Shown here in pieces: positions 1 through 7,859 of a stretch of DNA of 64,000 nt. The position numbers and the translations under genes are program-made. The notes below the pieces were generated by a model. That model worked only from the letters and a program-made list of their open reading frames with translations, made no database searches and had not been told where the DNA came from. Position 1 is the first letter of the stretch, and each line of letters begins with the position of its first letter. Source of the stretch: Marinobacterium weihaiense (GTDB taxonomy: Bacteria > Pseudomonadota > Gammaproteobacteria > Pseudomonadales > Balneatricaceae); contig NZ_JAHQZT010000005.1 in assembly GCF_019061305.1 (NCBI RefSeq), positions 1-64,000 of the forward strand, given 5' to 3'.

Positions 1-151
1 ACTGCGCAGAAATTCTCGCACAAATGCGCATGCACGTTTTCAACGGAGGAGAATGGCTGTGATTCATCATTTATCAAATCAATACAGTAAGTTAGTCCTT
101 CTCTCAGTGCCTGTCACTTGAGTAAAAACACGCATGCGCAGTATTAAAATG

Positions 152-843
152 TTAGTGGCGGCGAGCCTCTGTCCTTAAAGCTCTAAAAAGGTCTAAATAC
201 ATGTTTTCGACCGATATGTACAAAATGGTCAGATCGAACAGTGACAGCGTGTGCTTCGACCGTCCGGTTTTACCCAATGCGATTATTTTTGGAGTGATTG
301 GCATACTAGCAGCTTTTCTTACAGTTTTTCTCTGGGATAAACCGAGACTTGAAGCTTGGTTTTGGTTTTCGAGCATAGCTTTAGGATTAATGGTCTACGG
401 GCTTTTATATATCTTCATTCCAGATAAAAGAATTACGTTGGAAGATGGTGGTTCTATATTTGTTTTGAAGGGAAAACATTGGTTTGGAAAGCGAAATAGT
501 AAATTTTCTTCTAAAGGCAAAATAACAGTTGTGCGGGTCGTTGCATCAGGTGGTAATAGTGCAATGAACTATATTTTAGAGGTAAAGACATTGGATGGCT
601 TACGCTTCATGATGGGTTTTCATGGATTTGGAAGTTTTAGTAAAGAAAAGCTTGAGGAGCTTGGTCAGCTGTTAGAGGAGAAATCCAGAGGTCGATTAGC
701 ATTGGTGCGTTAATCGAATTCGAAGGATGAGTTAAGTTTAGGCAGCGTCGCTATACGCCACTAACCAGTCGGTCAACCGGACGCCAAAAGCGTGGCCGCT
801 TTTGATTTCCTCCGCTGCGCTCCGGCGCCGGTTACCATCAGCG
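152..843 (+). mobile_element. Integron gene cassette (692 bp, one gene plus attC)
   Basis: The segment begins with TTAGTG after a G (151|152) and ends at the G of GTTAATG (843|844), the two positions where integron integrases cut (G|TTRRRY). It carries one short gene followed 45 bases later by an attC-like site. The decisive sign is that the R'' box CACTAAC at 759-765 is the exact reverse complement of GTTAGTG, the box that would form if the segment were excised and closed into a circle. The gene is much more AT-rich than the rest of the window. No integrase gene is visible, so a parent integron to the left is inferred. Confidence 0.82.
201..713 (+). CDS. Cassette-borne small membrane protein of unknown function
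   Basis: Encodes 170 residues with no family I recognise. Two hydrophobic segments lie at about residues 27-45 and 52-73. They are followed by a soluble, beta-rich, basic domain of about 95 residues, a layout like small proteins with a membrane anchor and a PH-like domain on the cytoplasmic side; this comparison is inference. The start at 201 has AAGG at 187-190; ATG codons at 216 and 225 are possible alternatives. It is visibly AT-rich against its neighbours, and its stop lies 45 bases before the attC site, as usual for integron cassette genes. Function unknown. Confidence 0.7.
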   Translation: MFSTDMYKMVRSNSDSVCFDRPVLPNAIIFGVIGILAAFLTVFLWDKPRLEAWFWFSSIALGLMVYGLLYIFIPDKRITLEDGGSIFVLKGKHWFGKRNSKFSSKGKITVVRVVASGGNSAMNYILEVKTLDGLRFMMGFHGFGSFSKEKLEELGQLLEEKSRGRLALVR

Positions 844-849
844 TTAATG
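759..849 (+). other. attC recombination site (59-base element)
   Basis: Imperfect inverted repeat with the attC box order. R'' is CACTAAC (759-765), L'' is GGTCAACCGGACGCC (771-785), L' is GGCGCCGGTTACC (824-836) and R' is GTTAATG (843-849). L'' pairs with L' over 13 bases if C774 and A781 are extrahelical; such unpaired bases give integrases strand choice. The R and L boxes are separated by unpaired spacers of 5 and 6 bases. The inner variable part has its own hairpin, AAAAGCG (786-792) with CGCTTTT (797-803). Length is 91 bases, within the usual attC range. Confidence 0.82.
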
Positions 850-885
850 TCTGCCTCGGGCCAAAACCAGCCCAAATCAGAGACC

Positions 886-926
886 GAGCGCCTTTTGAAA
901 CGCATTACTTGTTTCAAGGGGCGCTC
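886..926 (+). terminator. Hairpin between the cassette and the mobA-like gene, probable terminator
   Basis: A 16-base arm at 886-901 pairs with 911-926 (two G-T wobbles, 9-base loop) and is followed by TCTTTT. On the plus strand it could end cassette transcription. It also lies directly downstream of the minus-strand flavoprotein gene that stops at 946, but lacks a T-run in that direction. Confidence 0.5.
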
Positions 927-945
927 TCTTTTCAAAGCGTTTTAA

Positions 946-2874
946 TCAAACCATAAATTCACCAAAAAACGCACTCAGTTCCTCATGCGCATCCAGCGGC
1001 AGGAGGGTAGCAATATGCTGGTCGGGTCGCACCACGACCATGCAGCCCTGTTCACGATCAACCCCGCGCTGCTCGAAAATATCCATGCCTTCCTCGGTCT
1101 GGAACACCTTTTCGTAATCCCGCAGGCCGTATTTGCCCTTGGCGGGCCAGAGGTAATCCGGCAGTTGCTCGATGGCCAGCTCCTGCTGCTGGAATACCGC
1201 ATAGGTATCGATGACAGAGTCGATATCGGCGCCTGCAGGCGTGTAGCGCTTCACCGGCGAAGTGTCCGCATTAGCCAGGAAGTCGATCAGTTGGCCGGAT
1301 TTCGAGTTGGCGTCCAGCGGGCTGTGCACATCGCCAAAGATAAAGATGCGCCAGCGGCCGTCGGCTTTTACCAGATGTCCCAGATGCACCGGGCAGCCAT
1401 CGCCTACGCGCACCGCTTCAGCGGAGTGGAAGCGCTGGCCAATGGGGAAGCCGGTGGCCAGTGCCTGATGCTCATGGCCGGTGCAGAGATAGGATGCATC
1501 GTAGCCGATGGAGGTGCCGGCGATGAAACCGTTCTGGCGGGCGATGAACTTTTCGATATCGGCGGTGCTTTTTTTCGGCGCTTGGCCCTTCTGATCGGCC
1601 GTGGGGCGGGTGGCGACCAGCTTCGACATTTCACGGTCGGCATTGATCAGCATGAAGGCGACTTTGCGGCGCTCGTCTGCGTAGGTTTGCAGCAGCTTGG
1701 GCTGGCTCTTGCCCTGAAGGACCGCCGCCAGTTTCCAGCCCAGGTTGAAGGTGTCTGGCAGAGAGGTGTTCAGCCCCCAGCCGCCCTTGGGGCTGTGGGT
1801 GTGGCAGGCGTCACCGGCGACAAAGGCGCGCGGAATCAGGTTGTCAGGGTTGCCCGCCGGGGTGTCGTCAAAGCGGTCGGCCACGCGCTGGCCCACCTCG
1901 TAGATCGACCACCAGGCGACTTCCTTCACATCCAGCGTGTAGGGGGCCAGAATCTGCTGGGCCTTGGCGATGATGTCGTCGGCCGTGAGCGCCAGCTGTG
2001 AAGCGCGCTGATCCTTGTCCAACAGGTCGAGTTCGACATACAGACGCACCAGGTAGCCGCCTTCACGGGGGACGATCATCACCGCGCCGTTGTCCTTGGA
2101 CTGGATAAAGCTTTTGACGCGAATGTCGGGGAAGTCGGTGACCGGCAGAATGTCCATCACGCCCCAGGCCTTGTTGGCCGAGTCGCCCTCGAGCTGGATG
2201 CCCAGGTTCTTGCGCACGGCACTGCGCGCACCGTCACAGCCGACCACGTAGCGGGCCTTGATGGTTTCGACCTTGCCCGAGTGGCTGGTATCGATGCGCT
2301 CGAAGGTGGCGGTGATCGGGTGCGCATTCAGATTCTGAGTCAGGCTTTCATCGACGTTCAGCTCCATCAGGCGGCGGCTGTAGTGCGGCACCAGGTGGGT
2401 GACGGAGCGCTCCATTCCTTCCAGCAGCAGTTCGTGCAGGCGGGCCTGGTTGACGACGCCGTGCACAAACTCGGACAGGCCCAGGCGCGCATCGCGGACC
2501 CTGTGGGTGCGCTTAATGTGTTCGGGGTGTTCGCTGTCCGGTTCCCAGAAGGCGTTTTGGCGCAGTTGATAGCACTCTTTCACCATCATTTCGCTGCAGT
2601 TGAAGGCTTCCATGATTTCCATGGTGCGGCAGGAGATGCCATCGGCCTGGCCGAACAGCAGCGGGCCGTCCTTCTGGTCCACGATGCAGGTAGTGATATC
2701 GGCAAACTCGGACAGCTGGCGTGCCAGCGCCAGACCGGCGGGGCCGCAGCCGACAATGAGTACGTCTACTTCGCCGGGCAGGTCCACCAGCGGGGGAATG
2801 GCAGCGGGCTCGCGGGCCGCATCGGGAATTTCGTAATTGCCGGGTTTGAAACCGTTGAGATGGTACTGCATCAC
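946..2874 (-). CDS. mobA: FAD-dependent aromatic hydroxylase, 3-hydroxybenzoate 4-monooxygenase type
   Basis: 642 residues, close to the roughly 640 of MobA from Comamonas, which converts 3-hydroxybenzoate to protocatechuate with NADPH and O2. Seen: the FAD dinucleotide motif VIVGCGPAGL near residue 40, a GCDGARS motif near residue 215, and GDACHTHSP near residue 352 followed by GGWGLN where many relatives have GQGMN. The C-terminal thioredoxin-like domain is typical of the phenol hydroxylase/MobA group. The N-terminus (QYHLNGFKPGN) also matches MobA. It stands alone, with no protocatechuate dioxygenase genes nearby, so the exact phenolic substrate is uncertain. Start could be 2874 or 2871 (two Met codons). 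Confidence 0.78.
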   Translation of the reverse strand: MMQYHLNGFKPGNYEIPDAAREPAAIPPLVDLPGEVDVLIVGCGPAGLALARQLSEFADITTCIVDQKDGPLLFGQADGISCRTMEIMEAFNCSEMMVKECYQLRQNAFWEPDSEHPEHIKRTHRVRDARLGLSEFVHGVVNQARLHELLLEGMERSVTHLVPHYSRRLMELNVDESLTQNLNAHPITATFERIDTSHSGKVETIKARYVVGCDGARSAVRKNLGIQLEGDSANKAWGVMDILPVTDFPDIRVKSFIQSKDNGAVMIVPREGGYLVRLYVELDLLDKDQRASQLALTADDIIAKAQQILAPYTLDVKEVAWWSIYEVGQRVADRFDDTPAGNPDNLIPRAFVAGDACHTHSPKGGWGLNTSLPDTFNLGWKLAAVLQGKSQPKLLQTYADERRKVAFMLINADREMSKLVATRPTADQKGQAPKKSTADIEKFIARQNGFIAGTSIGYDASYLCTGHEHQALATGFPIGQRFHSAEAVRVGDGCPVHLGHLVKADGRWRIFIFGDVHSPLDANSKSGQLIDFLANADTSPVKRYTPAGADIDSVIDTYAVFQQQELAIEQLPDYLWPAKGKYGLRDYEKVFQTEEGMDIFEQRGVDREQGCMVVVRPDQHIATLLPLDAHEELSAFFGEFMV

Positions 2875-2964
2875 CGAATCCTCTTGGCGTTGTTATCAGG
2901 ATTGTGCTTGCGTCAGCAAGTGCATGCTGAGCAATGGTTCAAGCCTACGCGCGGAGGTCGGTTG

Positions 2965-2993
2965 GGCCTGTCACCCGAAAATGGGGACAGGCC
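2965..2993. repeat. Stem-loop between rimB and the mobA-like gene
   Basis: GGCCTGTC (965-972 of this kilobase) pairs with GACAGGCC (986-993), with an inner CCC/GGG extension and loop GAAAAT. It sits just past the rimB stop, so it may terminate or stabilise the rimK-rimB transcript, but no T-run follows on either strand. Confidence 0.4.
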
Positions 2994-3002
2994 GGTGGCG
3001 GA

Positions 3003-3434
3003 TCAGGCTTTCCGCTTTTTCATCAGGTAGGAGCTGCCTGGGTCAACCAGGTAGTGGCCGTTCATGGTGGTGCGGCCAAGCAGCATGCGAAAGCCCATGC
3101 TGTCGCGGTTGGTCAGGGTGACTTCGGCTGTGTGCGTGGTGTCGCCAATGGTGATGCGGGTCTCGATGACGTAGCGCATCTCGCTGTGTCCGCCCGAATC
3201 GCGCACTTCACGCTCGTCCAGCAGCGGGGCCTGGCATTCGATGACGGTCTCCAGGTCGCGCTGGCGCGGGTGAATCTTGAAATGCACGATCTTGCCTGCG
3301 CTGGTTTCTTCCAGCCGGACATCAAAGGCGTGCAGGGCAGACGTTCTGGCACCGGTATCGACCTTGGCCTTGATCTTGGCAATGTCCAGATCCGGCAGCG
3401 CGACCCATTCACGCCATCCTAGAATGTTAGTCAT
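3003..3434 (-). CDS. rimB: RimB-type ATP-independent aspartic/zinc protease-like protein (RimK-associated)
   Basis: 143 residues of the retropepsin-like family annotated as ATP-dependent zinc protease, which accompanies RimK in Pseudomonas and relatives. Seen: the N-terminal GWREWVALPDL motif, the VDTGARTSALHA segment with the catalytic-type D-T-G, and the C-terminal MLLGRTTM segment. In Pseudomonas, RimB acts with RimK and RimA to tune glutamate tails on ribosomal protein S6; this role here is by homology. The start is the ATG at 3434, which overlaps the last 8 bases of rimK, so the two are translationally coupled. Confidence 0.8.
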   Translation of the reverse strand: MTNILGWREWVALPDLDIAKIKAKVDTGARTSALHAFDVRLEETSAGKIVHFKIHPRQRDLETVIECQAPLLDEREVRDSGGHSEMRYVIETRITIGDTTHTAEVTLTNRDSMGFRMLLGRTTMNGHYLVDPGSSYLMKKRKA

Positions 3435-4650
3435 GTCGATTCTGTCCATCGCTGTCGGGGTTGGTGACATCGGTATCCGGCAGGTCCATGACCTTGGGCT
3501 GACGCTTGCGCTGGGCACGGGCCGGCACCATGCCGCGCATGGATTCGAGCTTGCCGAAGCAGAGCAGCTTGTCACCCGGCTCCAGAATACGCTCCGCTTT
3601 CGGATTGGGGATGACCTTGCTGCCGCGGTTGAGGGTCAGCACGTTCAGGTCCTTGGAGGACAGGTCCACATCCGCGATGGTCTTGCCGACGTATTCGGAG
3701 CCTTCGGGTATCAGAATCTCGCTGACGCCATAGCCCTTGCTGACGGTGAGGCGCTGGCGGATATCGATTTCGGGGAACTCGACCTGCGCGGCGATGTAGT
3801 CGATGATGGCACCGGCCACGTCCAGCTGGGTGCAGGTTTCGATGCCTTCCAGGCCCGGTGAGGAGTTCACTTCCATGATCTGCGGGCCGGTGGCGCTTTC
3901 CAGCATGTCGACCCCGGCCACGCGCAGCCCCAGAATCTGTGCCGAGCGGATGGCCGCTTCGGCATATTCGTCCGGCAGGTCGACCGGCTCGGCGACGCCA
4001 CCGCGGTGGACGTTGCTGCGGAATTCCTGCCCCTGAGCCACGCGACGCATGGCCGCGACGACACGGTCACCAACCACCAGCGCACGGATATCACGGCCGC
4101 GGCTTTCGGCGACGAACTTCTGAATCAGTACGTTCTGCTTCTGGCTCTGCAGCAGTTCAATGATCGACTCGGCGGCCTTGACGGTATCGGCCAGCAGTAC
4201 GCCGATGCCTTGGGTGCCCTCGATCAGCTTGATGATGACCGGTGCGCCGCCCACGCGTTCAATGGCGGGCAGGACGTCGCGTTTGTCGCGCACAAAGGTG
4301 GTTTCGGGAATGCCGATATGATGGCGCGCCAGAATCTGCAGGCTGCGCAGCTTGTCACGGGAGTTGGCGATGCCGTGGGCCGTGTTGGCACAGAAGACGT
4401 CCATTTCCTGAAACTGACGCACCACGGCGGTGCCGTAGTAGGTGACGGAGGCGCCGATGCGAGGCAGCACGGCGTCATAGTCGCTGAGCTGCTTGCCGCG
4501 AAAGTACAGGTCCGGGTTGCCTCGCTTCAGGTCGATGGCAAATTTCAAGGTATCCAGTACCTTGACGTTGATCCCCCGGTCCAGCGCCGCTTCTTTCAAG
4601 CGGCGTGTACTGTAGGCGTTGGGGGCTCTGGAGAGTATGGCGAGTTTCAT
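3427..4650 (-). CDS. rimK: RimK-type S6 glutamate ligase with C-terminal TrkA-C domain
   Basis: 407 residues. Residues 1 to about 295 form an ATP-grasp ligase with the RimK signatures (start MKLAILSRAPN, IKLIEGTQGIGV, and the metal-binding IMEVNSSPGLEGIE). RimK adds glutamates to the C-terminus of ribosomal protein S6. Residues about 310-380 resemble a TrkA-C/RCK-C ligand-binding domain (IPEGSEYVGKTI, then LEPGDKLLCFGK), and the tail is polar. The usual RimK is about 300 residues, so the extra domain is a real extension. The start at 4650 is chosen because AGGAAG precedes it and the protein begins like the family. Confidence 0.85.
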   Translation of the reverse strand: MKLAILSRAPNAYSTRRLKEAALDRGINVKVLDTLKFAIDLKRGNPDLYFRGKQLSDYDAVLPRIGASVTYYGTAVVRQFQEMDVFCANTAHGIANSRDKLRSLQILARHHIGIPETTFVRDKRDVLPAIERVGGAPVIIKLIEGTQGIGVLLADTVKAAESIIELLQSQKQNVLIQKFVAESRGRDIRALVVGDRVVAAMRRVAQGQEFRSNVHRGGVAEPVDLPDEYAEAAIRSAQILGLRVAGVDMLESATGPQIMEVNSSPGLEGIETCTQLDVAGAIIDYIAAQVEFPEIDIRQRLTVSKGYGVSEILIPEGSEYVGKTIADVDLSSKDLNVLTLNRGSKVIPNPKAERILEPGDKLLCFGKLESMRGMVPARAQRKRQPKVMDLPDTDVTNPDSDGQNRHD

Positions 4651-4873
4651 GATCGCTTCCTGGTTGATCGGGGGACGGGTTGCCAAGGGGCTTAATGTGT
4701 ACCTGAAATCATCATAGTTCAATATGTGATCCTGATTACTTTCAACGGTCAAGGCGCACACCCGCCGGCGAATGGCTCTGAGTGGACAAGGTTGCCCCTC
4801 AGGCCGCCTCAGAGGGTGCATCCAAGTGGCATTGATGTGATGATCAGGCCTCGGATTTCAATGAGTACCGACC

Positions 4874-5872
4874 ATGAATACGGACGCGCGCTACATCATC
4901 TGGTTACTCGATTTTCTGGCGGGCCAAGGGGTTGATACCCGGGCGCTGTGTGCCGCGCATGATCTCAAAGACCTGGAGTCGCTCGACACGTCCATCAGCC
5001 AAGCGACCCACCGGGCCCTGCTGGGCGAGGCCCTGCAACTGACCGACGACAGCGGCCTGGGCCTGAAGCTGGGGCATCAGCGCTCGCTGGCGACCTACGA
5101 CCAGCTGGCCTATCTGATGATGAGCTGTTCGACGCTGCGTGAGGCGATCGAGACGGGGCTGAAGTACCAGAACTATCCGGGGCGCTTTTCCGGGCAGTCG
5201 ATCATCACCACGTTCAGTGAGATCGATGGTCAGGGCTGCTTTCAGGTCAATGTGAAGGAGGACCTGGGTGCGCTGAGGCTGCTGGCGATTGAAGAGCTGC
5301 TCAGCAATATCATCGCGACCACACGCTGGGTGCTGGGGCGCCCTCTGCCGGTGACCCGGCTGCGCTGTGATTATTCACCACCGCCCCATGCGGAGGACTA
5401 CCTTGCCATCTTCGGGTGTGAGCCCCGGTTTGAAGCGCCGGTTATTCAGCTGTTTTTTGACGCCGCCATGCTGGATGCGCCGCTGCCCAATGCCAGCCCG
5501 CAGAGTGCGCGGCTGTATGAAGCCATGTGTGAAGAACAGAGTATCCGGCGCCAGGGTGGCAATGTGGCCTGGCGGCTCTGGCCACTGATCGTCGAGGACC
5601 CGGCCAATCCACCCGGCATGACCGCAGCTGCCGAGGTGCTCTGCTGTAGCCCGCGTACGCTGAGGCGCCGGCTGCAGTCGGAGGGATGGCAGTACCAGCA
5701 GATTATTGACCGTGTGCGTGAAATCCATGCCCGCCGTGCACTCAGCGATCCCACCCTGTCCGTTACCGAAGTTGCCCTGCAATTGGGCTATGCCGATCAC
5801 TCCGGCTTTCTCAAGGCATTCAAAAAGTGGACCGGGATGACGCCACGGGCATTTCGCCGGCGGCTGGTTTGA
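4874..5872 (+). CDS. AraC-family transcriptional regulator
   Basis: 332 residues: an N-terminal arabinose-binding-like domain of the OruR/ToxR subfamily (about 15-200) and a C-terminal pair of helix-turn-helix motifs (about 240-330) with the family ending GYADHSGFLKAFKKWTGMTPRAFR. It lies just upstream of the aldolase and dioxygenase genes in the same direction, so it probably controls them. A 21-base-spaced direct repeat follows directly after its stop. The effector cannot be told from the sequence. Confidence 0.85.
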   Translation: MNTDARYIIWLLDFLAGQGVDTRALCAAHDLKDLESLDTSISQATHRALLGEALQLTDDSGLGLKLGHQRSLATYDQLAYLMMSCSTLREAIETGLKYQNYPGRFSGQSIITTFSEIDGQGCFQVNVKEDLGALRLLAIEELLSNIIATTRWVLGRPLPVTRLRCDYSPPPHAEDYLAIFGCEPRFEAPVIQLFFDAAMLDAPLPNASPQSARLYEAMCEEQSIRRQGGNVAWRLWPLIVEDPANPPGMTAAAEVLCCSPRTLRRRLQSEGWQYQQIIDRVREIHARRALSDPTLSVTEVALQLGYADHSGFLKAFKKWTGMTPRAFRRRLV

Positions 5873-5879
5873 CACCCTA

Positions 5880-5915
5880 TTGGCCACTTGGGCCTGTTGA
5901 TTGGCCGGATTTGCC
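5880..5915 (+). promoter_or_regulatory. Direct repeat, candidate AraC-family operator
   Basis: TTGGCC occurs at 5880-5885 and again at 5901-5906, exactly 21 bases apart, with partial agreement continuing to the right (10 of 15 positions). AraC/XylS regulators typically bind two direct half-sites about two helical turns apart. The position between the regulator gene and the aldolase gene fits. No footprint data are implied. Confidence 0.4.
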
Positions 5916-5977
5916 AAGGCCTGTCCACAAGGGGTGATTATCATCATTCGACACGCTTCAAAATAAGGATTAACGCC

Positions 5978-6748
5978 GTGTTGAAGACCGATCACCTCAA
6001 TGTCGAGATGTTTGAAAAATTTGCCCCGCGCCCGGGTGAGCGGGCACTTGTGCCCGAGTTGACGCCCAAGGCCCAGGTGGCGCTGATGTGCCGCATGCTG
6101 TTTGCCGAGGGCTGGGATGATCATATTGCCGGGCATATCACCGTGCGCCAGCCCGACGGCACCATCCTCACCAATCCCTGGGAGCTGGCCTGGGACGAAG
6201 TGACCGCCAGCGATATTGTGACCCTGGACGAGCAGGGCAATATCCTCGATAGCCACTGGAATACCACCCCGGCCATCGGTCTGCACTTGCAGCTGCATGA
6301 GGCCCGTTCCGACATCAACGTCGTGATTCATAACCACCCCAAATGGAGCGGTATCTGGGCCAACCTGCAGGAAACGCCCCCGATCTACGATCAGGCCGGT
6401 GCTTATTGTGGCGCGGAGCTGCCGATCTACAACGAATACCTGGGCACGTTTGAAAATCAGGCCACCAGCCTGACGGCCGTGGAAGCGCTGGGCGATGCCA
6501 AGTGGGCGTTGCTGGCACACCATGGGGCGCTGGTGGTGGGGCGTGACCTGCGCCAGGCCCACCTGCGAGCTGCCACGCTGGAGTGGCGCTGCCGCCGTGC
6601 CTATGAGGTGCGTCTGGCCGGTGGTGCCGAGCCGTTGGCCGACGAGGTGATTCAGCAGGTCAGCCTGCCGGATCCGAACGGCTTCCCGTTCCTGTGGGAA
6701 GCGATGGCGCGCCGCGAGCTGCGCCGTGATCCGAGTGTACTGAGCTGA
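5978..6748 (+). CDS. Class II aldolase/adducin family protein
   Basis: 256 residues. Seen: the GHITVRQPDG segment, the zinc-ligand motif HNHPKW near residue 115, and HHGALVVG near residue 185, which carries another ligand histidine. These fit the fuculose-phosphate aldolase/adducin fold, which cleaves or decarboxylates sugar-like substrates. The GTG at 5978 is preferred because AAGGA lies 8 bases upstream; ATG 6008 is the alternative. It is 12 bases from the dioxygenase gene and presumably co-transcribed. The substrate is unknown. Confidence 0.8.
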   Translation: MLKTDHLNVEMFEKFAPRPGERALVPELTPKAQVALMCRMLFAEGWDDHIAGHITVRQPDGTILTNPWELAWDEVTASDIVTLDEQGNILDSHWNTTPAIGLHLQLHEARSDINVVIHNHPKWSGIWANLQETPPIYDQAGAYCGAELPIYNEYLGTFENQATSLTAVEALGDAKWALLAHHGALVVGRDLRQAHLRAATLEWRCRRAYEVRLAGGAEPLADEVIQQVSLPDPNGFPFLWEAMARRELRRDPSVLS

Positions 6749-6760
6749 GGGGAACGAGGC

Positions 6761-7687
6761 ATGACACTGATCGTTAAACCGCTGGACAATATCGGCGTGG
6801 AAATACAGGGCTTTGATATCACCCGGCCCCTGGGTGAGGCGCTGCAACAGCAGCTGCGTGACCTCTGGTATGAACACGGCGTGCTGGTGTTTCGCAATCA
6901 GGCGATGAGCCCCGAGCGCCAGATCGCTTTCAGTCGAATCTTCGGCGAGCTGGAGCTGCACCCGCTCAAGGCGACGCTGTCTGATGATTATCCCGAGCTG
7001 TTCGAGTTGGAGAACGGTGGCGACAAGGACAAGGCCAACACGGCCTATTACCATGGCGAGACGGTTGTCGGCCGCCTCGACTGGCATTTGGATCTGCATT
7101 ACACGGGCAAGCCCAATCATGGTGCCGTGCTGACGGCCGTCGAAGTGGCGGGAGAGGGCGGTCTGACCGGTTTTGGGGACCTGGCCAAGGCCTATGATGC
7201 GCTTGATGACGACACCAAAGCGCTGCTCGACACGTTGGAAGTGGTCTATACCTTCAACATGCAGCGCCGTCACATGCGCTATGTGGATCTGGACGGCTAC
7301 GAGCCGGGCCCTTACAGCCCGAAAAAGCCGTCGGACGTCAGGTTCCCCGACTTCCCCGAATCGGTTTATCCGGCCGCCATGACGCACCCGATTACGGGTA
7401 TCAAGGTGCTGGGTATTGTCGAGCAGTTCCTGGACCGTGTCGCGACACCTTACAAGGCGGGTATTTCCAGCGACGAGTCCATCGAGCTGCTGGAGCGTCT
7501 GGTAGCGCATACGCGGGACCCGAAATTCCACTACTTCCACCAGTGGCAGCCGGGTGACATGGTGCTCTGGGATAACTGGCGTGCCATGCACTGTGCCACC
7601 GGCACTCCGCCGGGCGTGCGCCGGCGCATCAACCGCACCACTATCAAGGGCGAAGTGCCGCTGGGGCGTGTGTTGCTGGACGAATGA
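6761..7687 (+). CDS. TauD/TfdA-family Fe(II)/2-oxoglutarate dioxygenase
   Basis: 308 residues. The metal triad is visible as H-x-D in WHLDLHY near residue 110 and a distal histidine in RAMHCATG near residue 275; an arginine for 2-oxoglutarate follows in RRRINRTT. Family members hydroxylate sulfonates, phenoxyacetates and similar acids using O2 and 2-oxoglutarate. It forms a pair with the upstream aldolase and precedes a terminator, so the AraC, aldolase and dioxygenase genes look like one small catabolic unit. The substrate is not deducible here. Confidence 0.82.
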   Translation: MTLIVKPLDNIGVEIQGFDITRPLGEALQQQLRDLWYEHGVLVFRNQAMSPERQIAFSRIFGELELHPLKATLSDDYPELFELENGGDKDKANTAYYHGETVVGRLDWHLDLHYTGKPNHGAVLTAVEVAGEGGLTGFGDLAKAYDALDDDTKALLDTLEVVYTFNMQRRHMRYVDLDGYEPGPYSPKKPSDVRFPDFPESVYPAAMTHPITGIKVLGIVEQFLDRVATPYKAGISSDESIELLERLVAHTRDPKFHYFHQWQPGDMVLWDNWRAMHCATGTPPGVRRRINRTTIKGEVPLGRVLLDE

Positions 7688-7749
7688 GGTACGCGTGATT
7701 CAAACTTGGCTGGCCTGAGGGGGAAGCCCTGGCCCAGCTCCGAGCAAAG

Positions 7750-7778
7750 ACCGTCCGGCACCCGCCTGGCGGTTTTTT
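7750..7778 (+). terminator. Rho-independent terminator after the dioxygenase gene
   Basis: A 10-base arm (750-759) pairs with 764-773 of this kilobase, with one wobble, one mismatch and loop ACCC, followed by a T-run to 7778. It ends the aldolase-dioxygenase transcript. Confidence 0.7.
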
Positions 7779-7859
7779 GCTTTTTGCAATGCAACCAAAA
7801 TTTGCCAACCTGATCTAATATGCCAACACCATGACCTCACGGAGGGTAGTCATTATCCC

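Noticed and set aside
738-935. Small minus-strand reading frame of 65 codons
   Set aside because: It runs through the attC site and a hairpin; the sequence is explained by those elements and the peptide has no family features.
985-2001. Long plus-strand reading frame opposite the flavoprotein gene
   Set aside because: Pure shadow of the mobA-like gene, which has clear FAD motifs; common in GC-rich coding DNA.
5375-7591. A 738-codon minus-strand frame
   Set aside because: Spans three recognisable plus-strand genes (AraC, aldolase, dioxygenase) and lacks any motif.
6761-7687. Specific call as TfdA (2,4-D dioxygenase) or TauD (taurine)
   Set aside because: The metal motifs fit the whole superfamily; nothing visible decides the substrate, so only the family is given.
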